DNA of 37,723 nucleotides from Bacteroidota bacterium (GTDB taxonomy: Bacteria; Bacteroidota; Bacteroidia; Chitinophagales; Chitinophagaceae). Positions 1 to 7,955 of the stretch are shown piece after piece. Each line of letters starts with the position of its first letter. Positions within the stretch are counted from its first letter, which is position 1. The stretch lies in the NCBI GenBank assembly GCA_013285915.1, contig JABDGS010000028.1, forward strand, positions 1-37,723, read 5' to 3'. The translations under genes were made by a program, and so were the position numbers. Below the pieces are notes generated by a model. The model was not told where the DNA came from, searched no databases, and saw nothing but the letters and a program-made list of their open reading frames with translations.

Positions 1-69
1 GCCGCTTAAAATTGTTGCTGCAACTGGTGCTGCGCCTGCTTGTTTTATAAAATGCCGCCTGGTAGCCAT
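1..69 (-). CDS. N-terminal fragment of a Tat-exported protein (runs off left edge)
   Basis: An open frame starts at ATG (67-69, minus strand) and reads 23 codons to the window edge without a stop. The peptide begins MATRRHFIKQAG and continues into an Ala-rich hydrophobic stretch. The twin arginine followed by hydrophobic and K/Q residues, then a weakly hydrophobic Ala/Gly/Val segment, is the pattern of a Tat signal peptide. In Bacteroidota this N-terminus is common on Gfo/Idh/MocA oxidoreductases, sugar-phosphate isomerase-like proteins and other cofactor-binding periplasmic enzymes, but nothing here tells which. The gene is divergent from the DUF2975 gene at 257. The Tat reading is fairly good; the identity of the enzyme is unknown. 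Confidence 0.6.
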   Translation of the reverse strand, partial: MATRRHFIKQAGAAPVAATILSG

Positions 70-169
70 AGTATTATTTGTGTTATAAATGTAAGCTGCT
101 GCTTGCACTAACCGTTTTAATGGCCGCTAATTATTTTGTAAGTGCAAATGGCTAAACCATATTAAATTA

Positions 170-219
170 TAGATAAATAGATAATTTTTATTGATAATCG
201 ATAATTATTATTACTTTAG
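170..219 (+). promoter_or_regulatory. Candidate promoter and repeated GATAA operator of the DUF2975/HTH pair
   Basis: Four GATAA words lie at 172-176, 180-184, 193-197 and 200-204. The first two are 8 bp apart (TAGATAA twice) and the last two 7 bp apart. A TTG at 191-193 and TACTTTAG at 212-219, 18 bp apart, resemble the Bacteroidota -33/-7 pair (TAnnTTTG with one mismatch). The repeats lie on and just upstream of this promoter, as expected for an operator, and the second downstream gene encodes an HTH protein that could bind here. Autoregulation is inference. Confidence 0.35.
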
Positions 220-256
220 CCCCTGAACTAACTTTTCAAATCAAACCTTAAACTAT

Positions 257-1213
257 ATGCTACTAAAAAGGCGGTATGCCCAAAAATTACAACAGTGGGT
301 AAGAAGCTTTATTGCTGTTGGATGGCTAAACATGCTTGTTATTGCATTGTTGCTTTCGCCAAATCTTGCAAATAAAAACAACAGCCTTTATTCGCTGGAT
401 GACTATAGGCTTCAATACCACGATACGATTTCCCGAATAACCGAAAATGATACGATTGCGCGTTACCAGCAGATAGTGGACAGTGCAGACAAAAGACACG
501 AGCAAAACAAAAAATTGCGTGAAGGCGAAGTTGTAATGTGGAGCTCCTCGCCGTTTATTAGTATATGGTATGTGCAATACTACAAAAAGCCCAGCCGCGC
601 AAGCTATCCTGCCCTGGTTGATTCTGCCACGCAAAACTTTATTGTATTGGGGCCTTATACACTTGACGGAGGAAGCTATTTTACTCAAAACAAACAATAC
701 GGTACTTTAAAATATATTGTCACAGAAGACAACACACCTATAAAACCCTTTGACCAGCTGCCTAAGGGGCATTATGCGCAAGTACCGGTACCAATCCGAT
801 ACAGCGCCGGGAGTTTGCTGATACCTTTACCCGGCAATAACATAAAAGTGATATCTGTTGTGGACGATATATGTGTGGCGTTGATTGTTATTGCCGGCAT
901 AATTATTTTCTTTGCATTGCCGCTCGCTACGCTAAAGAGTATATCAAAAGGGCGGGCGTTTGAAAGAGCCAACATAAGAGATTTGAATATTATTGGCTGG
1001 GCGTTAATAGCAATACCCGTATTGCAGCTTTTAAAGCAATGGGTACTGGCCTTTATTTTTCGGTCATACCTCTTTCCACCACTGCATTTTAACTATGCAA
1101 AGTTTATTGATGAATACCACATTTGTGCACTCTGCGGCATAATAGTGCTTATTATTGCCAAAGCATTTAATAAAGGCTATATACTGCAACAGGAGCAGGA
1201 TTTAACCGTATAA
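257..1213 (+). CDS. DUF2975-type membrane protein
   Basis: This 318-residue integral membrane protein has one N-terminal transmembrane helix (about 14-35), a long polar domain of about 165 residues, and three C-terminal helices (about 201-225, 247-268 and 285-305). The segment SISKGRAFERANIRDL followed by a hydrophobic helix matches the conserved core of DUF2975 proteins (a Gly-x-x-Phe turn, then Asn and Arg-x-Leu). Typical DUF2975 members are shorter, about 160-200 residues, so the large loop between helix 1 and helix 2 is an elaboration. The next gene starts 1 bp after the stop and encodes a small XRE-family HTH protein; DUF2975 and YozG-like HTH genes are a recurrent pair in many phyla. 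The molecular function of the family is not established. A membrane sensor or partner controlling the HTH protein is inference. Confidence 0.7.
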   Translation: MLLKRRYAQKLQQWVRSFIAVGWLNMLVIALLLSPNLANKNNSLYSLDDYRLQYHDTISRITENDTIARYQQIVDSADKRHEQNKKLREGEVVMWSSSPFISIWYVQYYKKPSRASYPALVDSATQNFIVLGPYTLDGGSYFTQNKQYGTLKYIVTEDNTPIKPFDQLPKGHYAQVPVPIRYSAGSLLIPLPGNNIKVISVVDDICVALIVIAGIIIFFALPLATLKSISKGRAFERANIRDLNIIGWALIAIPVLQLLKQWVLAFIFRSYLFPPLHFNYAKFIDEYHICALCGIIVLIIAKAFNKGYILQQEQDLTV

Positions 1214-1214
1214 T

Positions 1215-1448
1215 ATGCCAATAGTGGTAAACCTTGACGTTATGCTTGCCAGGCGCAAAATGACGCTTACTGAGCTTAGCAATGAAGTTGGCCTTACGAT
1301 TGCAAATATGAGTATTTTAAAAAGCGGCAAGGCTAAAGCAATTCGTTTTTCAACCCTCGAAAAAATATGTGAAGTATTACAATGCCAGCCGGGTGATATA
1401 CTGGAATATATTGATGACGAACAATACAGGCGACTATATAGAATATAA
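1215..1448 (+). CDS. XRE/Cro-CI family HTH regulator (YozG-like)
   Basis: A 77-residue protein made almost entirely of one Cro/CI-type helix-turn-helix. Helices 2 and 3 fall at about 17-36 (TLTELSNEVGLTIANMSILK), followed by STLEKICEVLQCQPGDIL, the usual fourth and fifth helices of the YozG-like XRE group. There is no ligand or oligomerisation domain. The gene begins 1 bp after the DUF2975 stop, so the two are surely co-transcribed and probably translationally coupled. It likely binds DNA as a dimer; the GATAA cluster at 170-206 is a candidate target. The family call is firm; the regulated genes are unknown. Confidence 0.85.
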   Translation: MPIVVNLDVMLARRKMTLTELSNEVGLTIANMSILKSGKAKAIRFSTLEKICEVLQCQPGDILEYIDDEQYRRLYRI

Positions 1449-1620
1449 GTTTTTAGCATAAAAAATATAGTTGTTTAGTTAACCGTTTTTTTGCTTGCAA
1501 GGGGCATGCTGTACTGGTGGTATAAAAACGGGTACCTGGTTAGCCGCCTTTAACTGTAAAGAAGGGTTTGACGAGATTTGCGCGGAAAGCGTGTATTTTT
1601 AAAGTACAATTGATCACACA

Positions 1621-1646
1621 GCCCTGTTTGACAGGGCAGTTTTTTT
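1621..1646 (+). terminator. Rho-independent terminator
   Basis: GCCCTG (1621-1626) and CAGGGC (1632-1637) form a 6-bp stem with a TTTGA loop. After AG comes a run of seven T. It would end plus-strand transcripts from the DUF2975/HTH unit, leaving a 3' untranslated tail of about 170 nt. The stretch 1449-1620 shows no convincing gene. Confidence 0.7.
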
Positions 1647-1663
1647 GCCCTGATACATTAAAC

Positions 1664-1690
1664 AAAAAAACGCCGGCATTGATACCGGCG
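1664..1690 (-). terminator. Rho-independent terminator of the sus operon
   Basis: CGCCGG (1671-1676) and CCGGCG (1685-1690) form a 6-bp GC stem with an 8-nt loop. Read on the minus strand, the stem is followed by seven T (complement of 1664-1670). It lies 34 bp past the stop of the last sus operon gene, back to back with the plus-strand terminator at 1621. Confidence 0.75.
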
Positions 1691-1723
1691 TTTGTAAAAA
1701 AACCTTTTAAAATCTTTAGGGTT

Positions 1724-2665
1724 CTATTGGTGTGTAAATGTTTCGTCAATAATACGGTCGTTGCCCGCACCGGCCAAAGCATTATTATAGTGCGTAATAA
1801 TGTGAAATGATGCCTTATGTGTAGCGTCAGGCGGTGTAAAGTTTACCAGCACTGGCTGAAAATTAGAATATACGCTTGTAAATGTATAATCTATGCTAAG
1901 TGTGTGTGCCGGGTTGCCGTCCCAGGTTAATATATAGTTATATCCTGCGCCCACGTTGGCAAAAGGTATTTGTATTGTTTGAGTATCATCCGGTGCGCCG
2001 GTCTTAGTGCCTGCCAGGTTAGTTGTAGCAACATAACCAGGCACAGGAACACTTGATGGATTGCCATCCCATGAAACAGTACCGGTATAATTATACCTTG
2101 TGCCTGTAACATTGTAAGTACCCGCGATAGGGTTACCAATAAAATGCAGGTAAAGGGTACCAAAATTACCGCTTATAGCTGAACCGGCTGGTGCGCTTTT
2201 AATACTAATGGGCAACATATAGTTCTTGGTTGGGTCCACTTTTGAGGGATGCACCGCAACAGCTATAGGATCTGAGTAGTTTTGCCCCGCCTTTACTGTT
2301 GCTTCAGTAGCAGTAAATGAAAATATGCTGTCAGGAAATGCCTGGTATTGAACACCGCCGTTTGCGTTATATGCGGTTAGCGCAGCAGGGTCTACTGCGA
2401 AGGTAACTTTCTCGTCAGCCGGGGCCACGTTTGTTGCCGCGAAGTTTATACGAAAGTAAAAGGTATCAGTTTCATCGGAAGCAGGGTAATTTAAGGCCTG
2501 TGCACCAAATGCAGCCAGGCCACCTTCAGGTATCAGCACTATTGGCTGCAGGTTGCTAAAAACAGTTTCGCCCGGGCGATAGTTCTTTATGCAGGAGCTA
2601 AATATGCACACCGCCAACAACCCTGCAAACAAACCTTTTTTATTATATAACTTATAATTTTTCAT
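1724..2665 (-). CDS. SusE-like/DUF1735-type surface lipoprotein
   Basis: This 313-residue predicted lipoprotein has an N-terminal signal with a basic start (KNYKLYNKK), a hydrophobic core and a lipobox ending FSSC (lipidated Cys25). The region after it (VLIPEGG, paired beta-strand patterns, then a KNYMLPISI segment near residue 170) fits the DUF1735/BT_3987-like N-terminal domain found on lipoproteins next to SusC/SusD. The C-terminal half is beta-rich and Thr/Asn-rich with no recognised motif. It is the last gene of a three-gene minus-strand operon, 38 bp after susD. By analogy with SusE/SusF it would sit on the outer leaflet and help capture substrate. The substrate is not evident, since no glycoside hydrolase or peptidase gene is adjacent. 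Confidence 0.65.
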   Translation of the reverse strand: MKNYKLYNKKGLFAGLLAVCIFSSCIKNYRPGETVFSNLQPIVLIPEGGLAAFGAQALNYPASDETDTFYFRINFAATNVAPADEKVTFAVDPAALTAYNANGGVQYQAFPDSIFSFTATEATVKAGQNYSDPIAVAVHPSKVDPTKNYMLPISIKSAPAGSAISGNFGTLYLHFIGNPIAGTYNVTGTRYNYTGTVSWDGNPSSVPVPGYVATTNLAGTKTGAPDDTQTIQIPFANVGAGYNYILTWDGNPAHTLSIDYTFTSVYSNFQPVLVNFTPPDATHKASFHIITHYNNALAGAGNDRIIDETFTHQ

Positions 2666-2703
2666 GTATAATATTTTTTGAATACTTTTTTTGTTTGATT
2701 TAG

Positions 2704-4206
2704 TTATGGCATCCAGAAAATTTTTGAATGCTGGCTGTCAATAGTACCTTCTGCTGCCACATTAGCGGAATTTGTTTGGTATTCGCTATTGGGGTATTGA
2801 ATCCTGGTTGGGATAGCCCCCTGTGAATAAGGAGAAACAGACAATGGAATATCAGCAGGTAAGTGAAGCCTGCGATAATCATCCCATGCTTCAACAGGTG
2901 TTATACTATTCATGGCAACCCATTTTTGCCTTATTATACAAGCCAGTTGCTCATTGAAGGTAGTACAGGCTGAGAGGTTAGTGGTTTTATCACCTGACTG
3001 ACTATAGTAAGCTGTTGCATCACCAGCACCCAAATATGTAAAACTTGCCTGCACGCCTGCATCAAAGTTGGTTACTGCATCAGCAGGTGTACCTAACCAG
3101 CCCCTTATATTAGCTTCTGCTTGCAAAAAATAGCTTTCGGCAGCGCTAAGTATAACCGCTGGCTGGCTGGAAGATTTTAATATGCCCGGCCCGACACCGG
3201 AAGAAGATCCGCCGGTAATGTTTGAAGAAGATCCGAGAATGTTGCCCAAATATTGCCCACCTACAGAAGTATACAACCTTGAAAGGCGGGGATCCTGGTG
3301 ATTGGTCAGGTAGTTGATAGAATACAGTGCTGCACGGTTATTGTCAGCCGCCGGACCGCCACTTGTCGGCAAGCCGGTAATCGTAACAAAAAAGCCATAT
3401 ATGGGATTCTGCTGCCCGTTGTTATTGGAATAACCGGGATCGGCCGCTGCGTCATTTGTTAAAAAGCCCCCGCTGGCTACGCTCTTTGCAATTTCTGATT
3501 TTATATATGCCTCTTTACCACTCACCTCGCTTTCACGCATCAATATACGCAGCTTAACAGTATTGGCAAATTTGATCCAGTTGCCTGCGTTGCCGCCAAA
3601 CAGCACGTCTGTATTAAGTGTTACATTAGCGGCAGGCTGTTGTAACAATCCTATTGCGGTATTTATCTGGTCAACTATTGAGTCATAAATATCACTGCCT
3701 TTATCAAATTTCGGCAATATTTTACTTGTACCTTCCAGCGCCTCAGAGTAGGGAACGTCCTCATAGCAGTCAACCAGCTGTTGGTAAATAATCGCTTTCA
3801 TAACTTTTGCCGCGCCCTGGAAGAATGGTTTGTTTGTACTGGCACCGGCCTTTTCTATATAGTCGTAATCTTCAAGGTTATCGTAATTAGCCTGCCAAAT
3901 ACCAAAATCGCCAAATGTGTTGGTTATTTTGTACGATGCCTGGTCGCCGGCGTTTATTGCATAGCTACCACTGGGCGCCCAGTAACCCATCCAATCCTGC
4001 CAAAATGGATACGAGAACCCAAACTGCGTAACCTGCCCTATTACCTGCTCATCCGCCGTGGCAGTTATTGCTGTTGACAATACCAGGTCAGGACTGGCGC
4101 CTGTTGGATTATTCGGGTTTTGATTTATATCAAAAAAACTTTTTTTACAACTGCCAAAACCCGTAGCCAGTAAGGTTGCAGCTATTATTATATATTTTCT
4201 TTTCAT
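2704..4206 (-). CDS. SusD/RagB-family outer membrane lipoprotein (SusD_2 type)
   Basis: This 500-residue lipoprotein has a signal peptide ending in the lipobox GFGSC (Cys20). The mature start carries FDINQNPN, the signature of the SusD-like_2 subfamily. TPR-like helical segments follow, including ESYFLQAEANIRGWLG at about 360-375 and a C-terminal QKWVAMNSITPVEAWDDYRRL segment broken by a turn, both typical of the family. The length is normal. SusD proteins form the lid over the SusC channel at the cell surface and bind the nutrient before TonB-driven import. The gene lies 41 bp after susC and 38 bp before the third lipoprotein gene. Many SusD_2 systems import peptides or unknown substrates, so the ligand is left open. 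Confidence 0.92.
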   Translation of the reverse strand: MKRKYIIIAATLLATGFGSCKKSFFDINQNPNNPTGASPDLVLSTAITATADEQVIGQVTQFGFSYPFWQDWMGYWAPSGSYAINAGDQASYKITNTFGDFGIWQANYDNLEDYDYIEKAGASTNKPFFQGAAKVMKAIIYQQLVDCYEDVPYSEALEGTSKILPKFDKGSDIYDSIVDQINTAIGLLQQPAANVTLNTDVLFGGNAGNWIKFANTVKLRILMRESEVSGKEAYIKSEIAKSVASGGFLTNDAAADPGYSNNNGQQNPIYGFFVTITGLPTSGGPAADNNRAALYSINYLTNHQDPRLSRLYTSVGGQYLGNILGSSSNITGGSSSGVGPGILKSSSQPAVILSAAESYFLQAEANIRGWLGTPADAVTNFDAGVQASFTYLGAGDATAYYSQSGDKTTNLSACTTFNEQLACIIRQKWVAMNSITPVEAWDDYRRLHLPADIPLSVSPYSQGAIPTRIQYPNSEYQTNSANVAAEGTIDSQHSKIFWMP

Positions 4207-4247
4207 TATTTTTTATTTATCAGTTTCAAAATTTGGGTTGTGCCCTT

Positions 4248-7200
4248 TTAGAACGTTACTGACAGGTTTGCACCATAAAATCTTGTTGGTGGTAACTGGT
4301 TAAGGTCGGTATTACCTGCTGCATTACCATTGGTATTGCTAAACTCAGGGTCACTCCATACGTTATCTTTGGCTTTGATCATAATCAGGTTACGGCCAAC
4401 AACACCAATTGAAAGGCCTTTAACAAAATTGATGTGTGAAAGCGTTTTAGGATTAAAAGTGTATGTTAGCGAAAGCTCCCTTAATTTCCAGAAATCTGCA
4501 CTGTTTACATAATTGCTGCCCGCGGTGTTCCAAAGGTTGGCCCAAAATGTTTGCGAACTTGCGTTAGGATTGGCTATATTAATGTTTGTATTGGCAACAT
4601 ATTTACCCCCATCCAGGTAAACTGAGTTTGGTATAACAAAGGGCTGGCGGCCTGTAGATGCTGAATATTGTGAAACTCCTGTAAAGTCAAGCGAAGGCCC
4701 TATTCCATTTAAAATAACGGCGCCAAACCTTGCATCGGCAACAGCACTAAGTGTAAAGCCTTTGTAGCTTACAGTGGTTGTAATACCAATTTTGGTTGGG
4801 GGCACAGTTGTACCAAACAATTTTTCAGTTGGGTCAAGCGTAGGCATTCCTGTATTTTTATCAACAACTATCCTGCCCTGAGGGTCGCGCACCCAATCCT
4901 GTGTTTTCACCTGTGAATAAGGAAGGCCAACAGCTGCATCAATATTTGCAGGAACTGCGTTTATATTGGCAAACGGGTTTGGCAGGTTAATATCAGGCAA
5001 ACCAAAACCTAATGATTTTACAGTGTTTTTATTATATGAGTAGTTAAAGCCAACATCCCAACGCAAACCCTGGCTGTTGTTGATAACATTCAGCTTCAGG
5101 TCAAGTTCAATACCTTTATTTTCCATTACCCCTGAGTTAACAAATGCGCTGGTATAACCTGTGGTAGAGGAAATGGCGATAGGGATGGTTTGGTTTTTTG
5201 TAGTTGTTTGATATGCTGCAGCCGAAACACTAAGCTTGTTGTGAAATAAGCCTAATTCAAGTCCCACTTCATCATCAGTACTTAATTCAGGTTTAATGTC
5301 AGGATTAAAATACCTGTTACCAACCGTATAGCCCGGCACACCTAAAGGAAAGTTAGCGCCCGGAACAAATATATTCTGCAGCTGGTAAGGGAAAATACTT
5401 ACCTGGGCAGTTTGGCTATGGGCAACCCTTATTTTTCCGTAACTTATAACCTTGCTATTTTTAAGAGAATTGATGGCATCAGTAAATACAAACGCAGCAT
5501 CTATAGCAGGATATAAATATGAGCGGTTTGCTTCGGATAAGATGGAATTCCAGTCGTTACGCAAAGATCCGTGCAAAAAGAGGTAACGTTTATAGCCGAT
5601 AGTAAGGTCGCCGTACACACCCATTAAACGCGTATGGTCATCGTATTCAAATACGGTAGCATTTCCTGCACGGTTTCCTATATTATAATCATTTTCAAGT
5701 ACTAAGGTTCCAGCTGAGGTAGAAATGGCATGTGCCTTTGTTTCAATTAGCTGGGTACCCGCCACAAGGTTAAAATCAAAATCGCCATAGGCTCTGCGGG
5801 CGGAGGCAAGGAAATTACTTGTAAGTATCTGGTTGAAGCTGTTTGCATCACCTTCAGACGGCGAGAATTTTTTTACGCCGTTTGGAATGCTGCCGGTACC
5901 AAAAGTGTCTTTAATGGCCCAGTCAGCAAACGTATAACCAGCCTGGCTATATTTGTTGCTATAATCATCCCTGGCTATTGATGCTTTGTAATTAAATGTT
6001 AACCAGGTAGTTGGCTTTAACGTCAGTGATAAGCTTCCCAATAGGCTTGCACTTCTTTCTACAAATCTTGATTGGTCAATTTGCCACCAGGGGTTGCCAT
6101 AATATGAATTAAAATAACCATCCGGGGTAGCATACGGATCGGTTTGCCAGTTTCTGTAATCCTTCAAATTAACATCGGCCGGCTGGTTAATAATATTCCA
6201 ATATAATGGCCGGGCCTGGAAATAACCACCACCGCCTGCATAGCCACCCAAAATTTTCAGCGGGTCTATCGTTCCAAATGCGAAAGGTACACCACCGGGG
6301 GCTGTACGGTCTGTTGTGCTTAAAGTGTAACCTATGCTATAATCTGCTGAAAAAATGCCATTTTCCCTTGACCCATTAATTCTTATCGCATCGCGGCGGC
6401 CTTTGTCACCAGGTATAATACCTGTTGTACTAACATCCTGAAATGACATATAAAAACGGCTTTTTTCATCGCCGGATGAATAAGACAATTCGTTTTGTGC
6501 AGTAAGACCAGTATTAAAAAAGCCTTTCTTAGCGTCTGGCTTTGCAGAATATATTATTGAATCTTGTTTAATGCTATAGCTTCCGTCAGGATTAAATATT
6601 CTTATTGGCTGGCCCAATGGCACTTTTTGCCCATTGAAGCGGGGGCCATAATTTTGATTTTCAAAAGGCGCATAATTTATGTATGGTTCACTTGGCATAA
6701 TAATAGTGCCTGGAAAACCCTGCGGTTCACCACCAAACTGGCCAAATTGATTTTGAAATTCAGGCATGTAGGATATTGATTCCAAACTTTCAGTAGTGCT
6801 AAACCTGATCTGAGGTTTGCCCCGGCTGCCTTTTTTTGTAGTAACAATCATTACGCCGTTAGAAGCTGCAGAGCCATACAACGCTGATGCTGAAGCGCCT
6901 TTTAATATTGTAACATTATCAACATCATCAGGGTTAATAGTTGCTAAATAGCTTATAGGTAATTGTATATCATCAACAACAAGCAATGCCTGGTTGTTAC
7001 CAAGTATTGAGCGGTTGCCACGCAGCGTAACACGCACATCGGGCTTAACCCCATTATTAATAAGGTTTACCTGCAAACCCGAAACTTTACCCGCAAGGCC
7101 GGTTGCAACGTTGGTAACTTTTGCCTGTGTAAGCTCTGCACTGGTAACTTTTGTTGTTGAATAACCAAGCTCTTTTGACTGGCGCTGAATACCAAGCGCT

Positions 7201-7520
7201 GTAGTAACAACAACATCATTTAAAGTATTTTGTCCCCGGGTTAACGACACATTTACAATATTGGTGCTGCCTACAGTTGCTTCCGCTTCAATAAACCCAA
7301 CAGCTGTAACAGTAATAACATCTCCTGTTTTTGCATGTATGCTGAATGATCCATCAGCACCAGCAACCACGCTGCTTTTAAGACCTTTTACCGCGATAGT
7401 TGCAAAGGGAACTGCGTCCCCACTTTTTTCTGTAACCTTACCACTAATGAGGCGTGTTTGCGCTTGCGCTGCAAATGCAAACACCATCATTAAGAAAAGT
7501 AATAGTACATTTCTTTTCAT
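4248..7520 (-). CDS. SusC/RagA-family TonB-linked outer membrane transporter
   Basis: This 1,090-residue protein starts with a Sec signal peptide ending FAAQAQ. A carboxypeptidase-regulatory-like beta domain follows (about 23-95; SGKVTEKSGDAVPFATIAVKG). Next comes the SusC-specific segment TTALGIQRQSKELGYSTTKV, then the TonB plug (about 115-230, with NVTILKGASASALYGSAASNG). The rest is a 22-strand-type barrel ending in an aromatic C-terminus (LSVTF). All parts are full length. SusC is the outer membrane channel of the SusCD complex and imports oligomeric nutrients using TonB energy. It is the first gene of the operon. A 435-bp gap separates it from dnaG upstream on the same strand and holds two 13-bp direct repeats that may control it. 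No adjacent sigma/anti-sigma pair or hybrid two-component regulator is present. Confidence 0.95.
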   Translation of the reverse strand: MKRNVLLLFLMMVFAFAAQAQTRLISGKVTEKSGDAVPFATIAVKGLKSSVVAGADGSFSIHAKTGDVITVTAVGFIEAEATVGSTNIVNVSLTRGQNTLNDVVVTTALGIQRQSKELGYSTTKVTSAELTQAKVTNVATGLAGKVSGLQVNLINNGVKPDVRVTLRGNRSILGNNQALLVVDDIQLPISYLATINPDDVDNVTILKGASASALYGSAASNGVMIVTTKKGSRGKPQIRFSTTESLESISYMPEFQNQFGQFGGEPQGFPGTIIMPSEPYINYAPFENQNYGPRFNGQKVPLGQPIRIFNPDGSYSIKQDSIIYSAKPDAKKGFFNTGLTAQNELSYSSGDEKSRFYMSFQDVSTTGIIPGDKGRRDAIRINGSRENGIFSADYSIGYTLSTTDRTAPGGVPFAFGTIDPLKILGGYAGGGGYFQARPLYWNIINQPADVNLKDYRNWQTDPYATPDGYFNSYYGNPWWQIDQSRFVERSASLLGSLSLTLKPTTWLTFNYKASIARDDYSNKYSQAGYTFADWAIKDTFGTGSIPNGVKKFSPSEGDANSFNQILTSNFLASARRAYGDFDFNLVAGTQLIETKAHAISTSAGTLVLENDYNIGNRAGNATVFEYDDHTRLMGVYGDLTIGYKRYLFLHGSLRNDWNSILSEANRSYLYPAIDAAFVFTDAINSLKNSKVISYGKIRVAHSQTAQVSIFPYQLQNIFVPGANFPLGVPGYTVGNRYFNPDIKPELSTDDEVGLELGLFHNKLSVSAAAYQTTTKNQTIPIAISSTTGYTSAFVNSGVMENKGIELDLKLNVINNSQGLRWDVGFNYSYNKNTVKSLGFGLPDINLPNPFANINAVPANIDAAVGLPYSQVKTQDWVRDPQGRIVVDKNTGMPTLDPTEKLFGTTVPPTKIGITTTVSYKGFTLSAVADARFGAVILNGIGPSLDFTGVSQYSASTGRQPFVIPNSVYLDGGKYVANTNINIANPNASSQTFWANLWNTAGSNYVNSADFWKLRELSLTYTFNPKTLSHINFVKGLSIGVVGRNLIMIKAKDNVWSDPEFSNTNGNAAGNTDLNQLPPTRFYGANLSVTF

Positions 7521-7582
7521 ACATTTTTAGTTTTGATTGTTTTAGATGATTACAAATTCATTTTGTGACCTAAAATGATTTA

Positions 7583-7615
7583 ATAAACTGTTAACTGCTT
7601 TTACAAACTGTTAAC
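7583..7615 (-). promoter_or_regulatory. Paired direct repeats upstream of susC (candidate operator)
   Basis: On the plus strand ATAAACTGTTAAC (7583-7595) and ACAAACTGTTAAC (7603-7615) match at 12 of 13 positions and are exactly 20 bp apart, two helical turns, each holding the palindrome GTTAAC. They lie 63-95 bp upstream of the susC start. A weak -7-like TGAATTTG lies between them and the gene. The rest of the 7521-7955 gap is AT-rich, and I see no gene or terminator there. Binding by a dimer of a SusC-type regulator is inference. Confidence 0.4.
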
Positions 7616-7955
7616 CTTGACAACTAAATTCAAGATTTGCTGTGCCCGGACAAGGCATAAATTGCCGAAACCGAATTATTCATTTCTGAACAAGGAAATT
7701 TCAGGCCTTACTTAAAATGCATAATGCTATGTGTTAAAAACAATCAGGATTAACGTGCTTAAGAATTAAAAGGTTGCATAGATTTAATTCTTCATTTTAA
7801 TTTGCCGCTGATAAAAAAGATCAATAATCGCATGTTAGGATGGGAAAGAAATGCTTATGGAAGCAGGTATTATTTTATATTAATTTGCGACAATGATTAC
7901 AAGTAAAATAAAAAAAGTTAGTAACAACGCGAGACCGGAAAATTTGCGATTGAAG

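Noticed and set aside
1215-1448. DUF2975/HTH pair as a toxin-antitoxin module
   Set aside because: The membrane protein is large with a defined DUF2975 core and the HTH gene comes second; known pairs of this type are not described as toxin-antitoxin.
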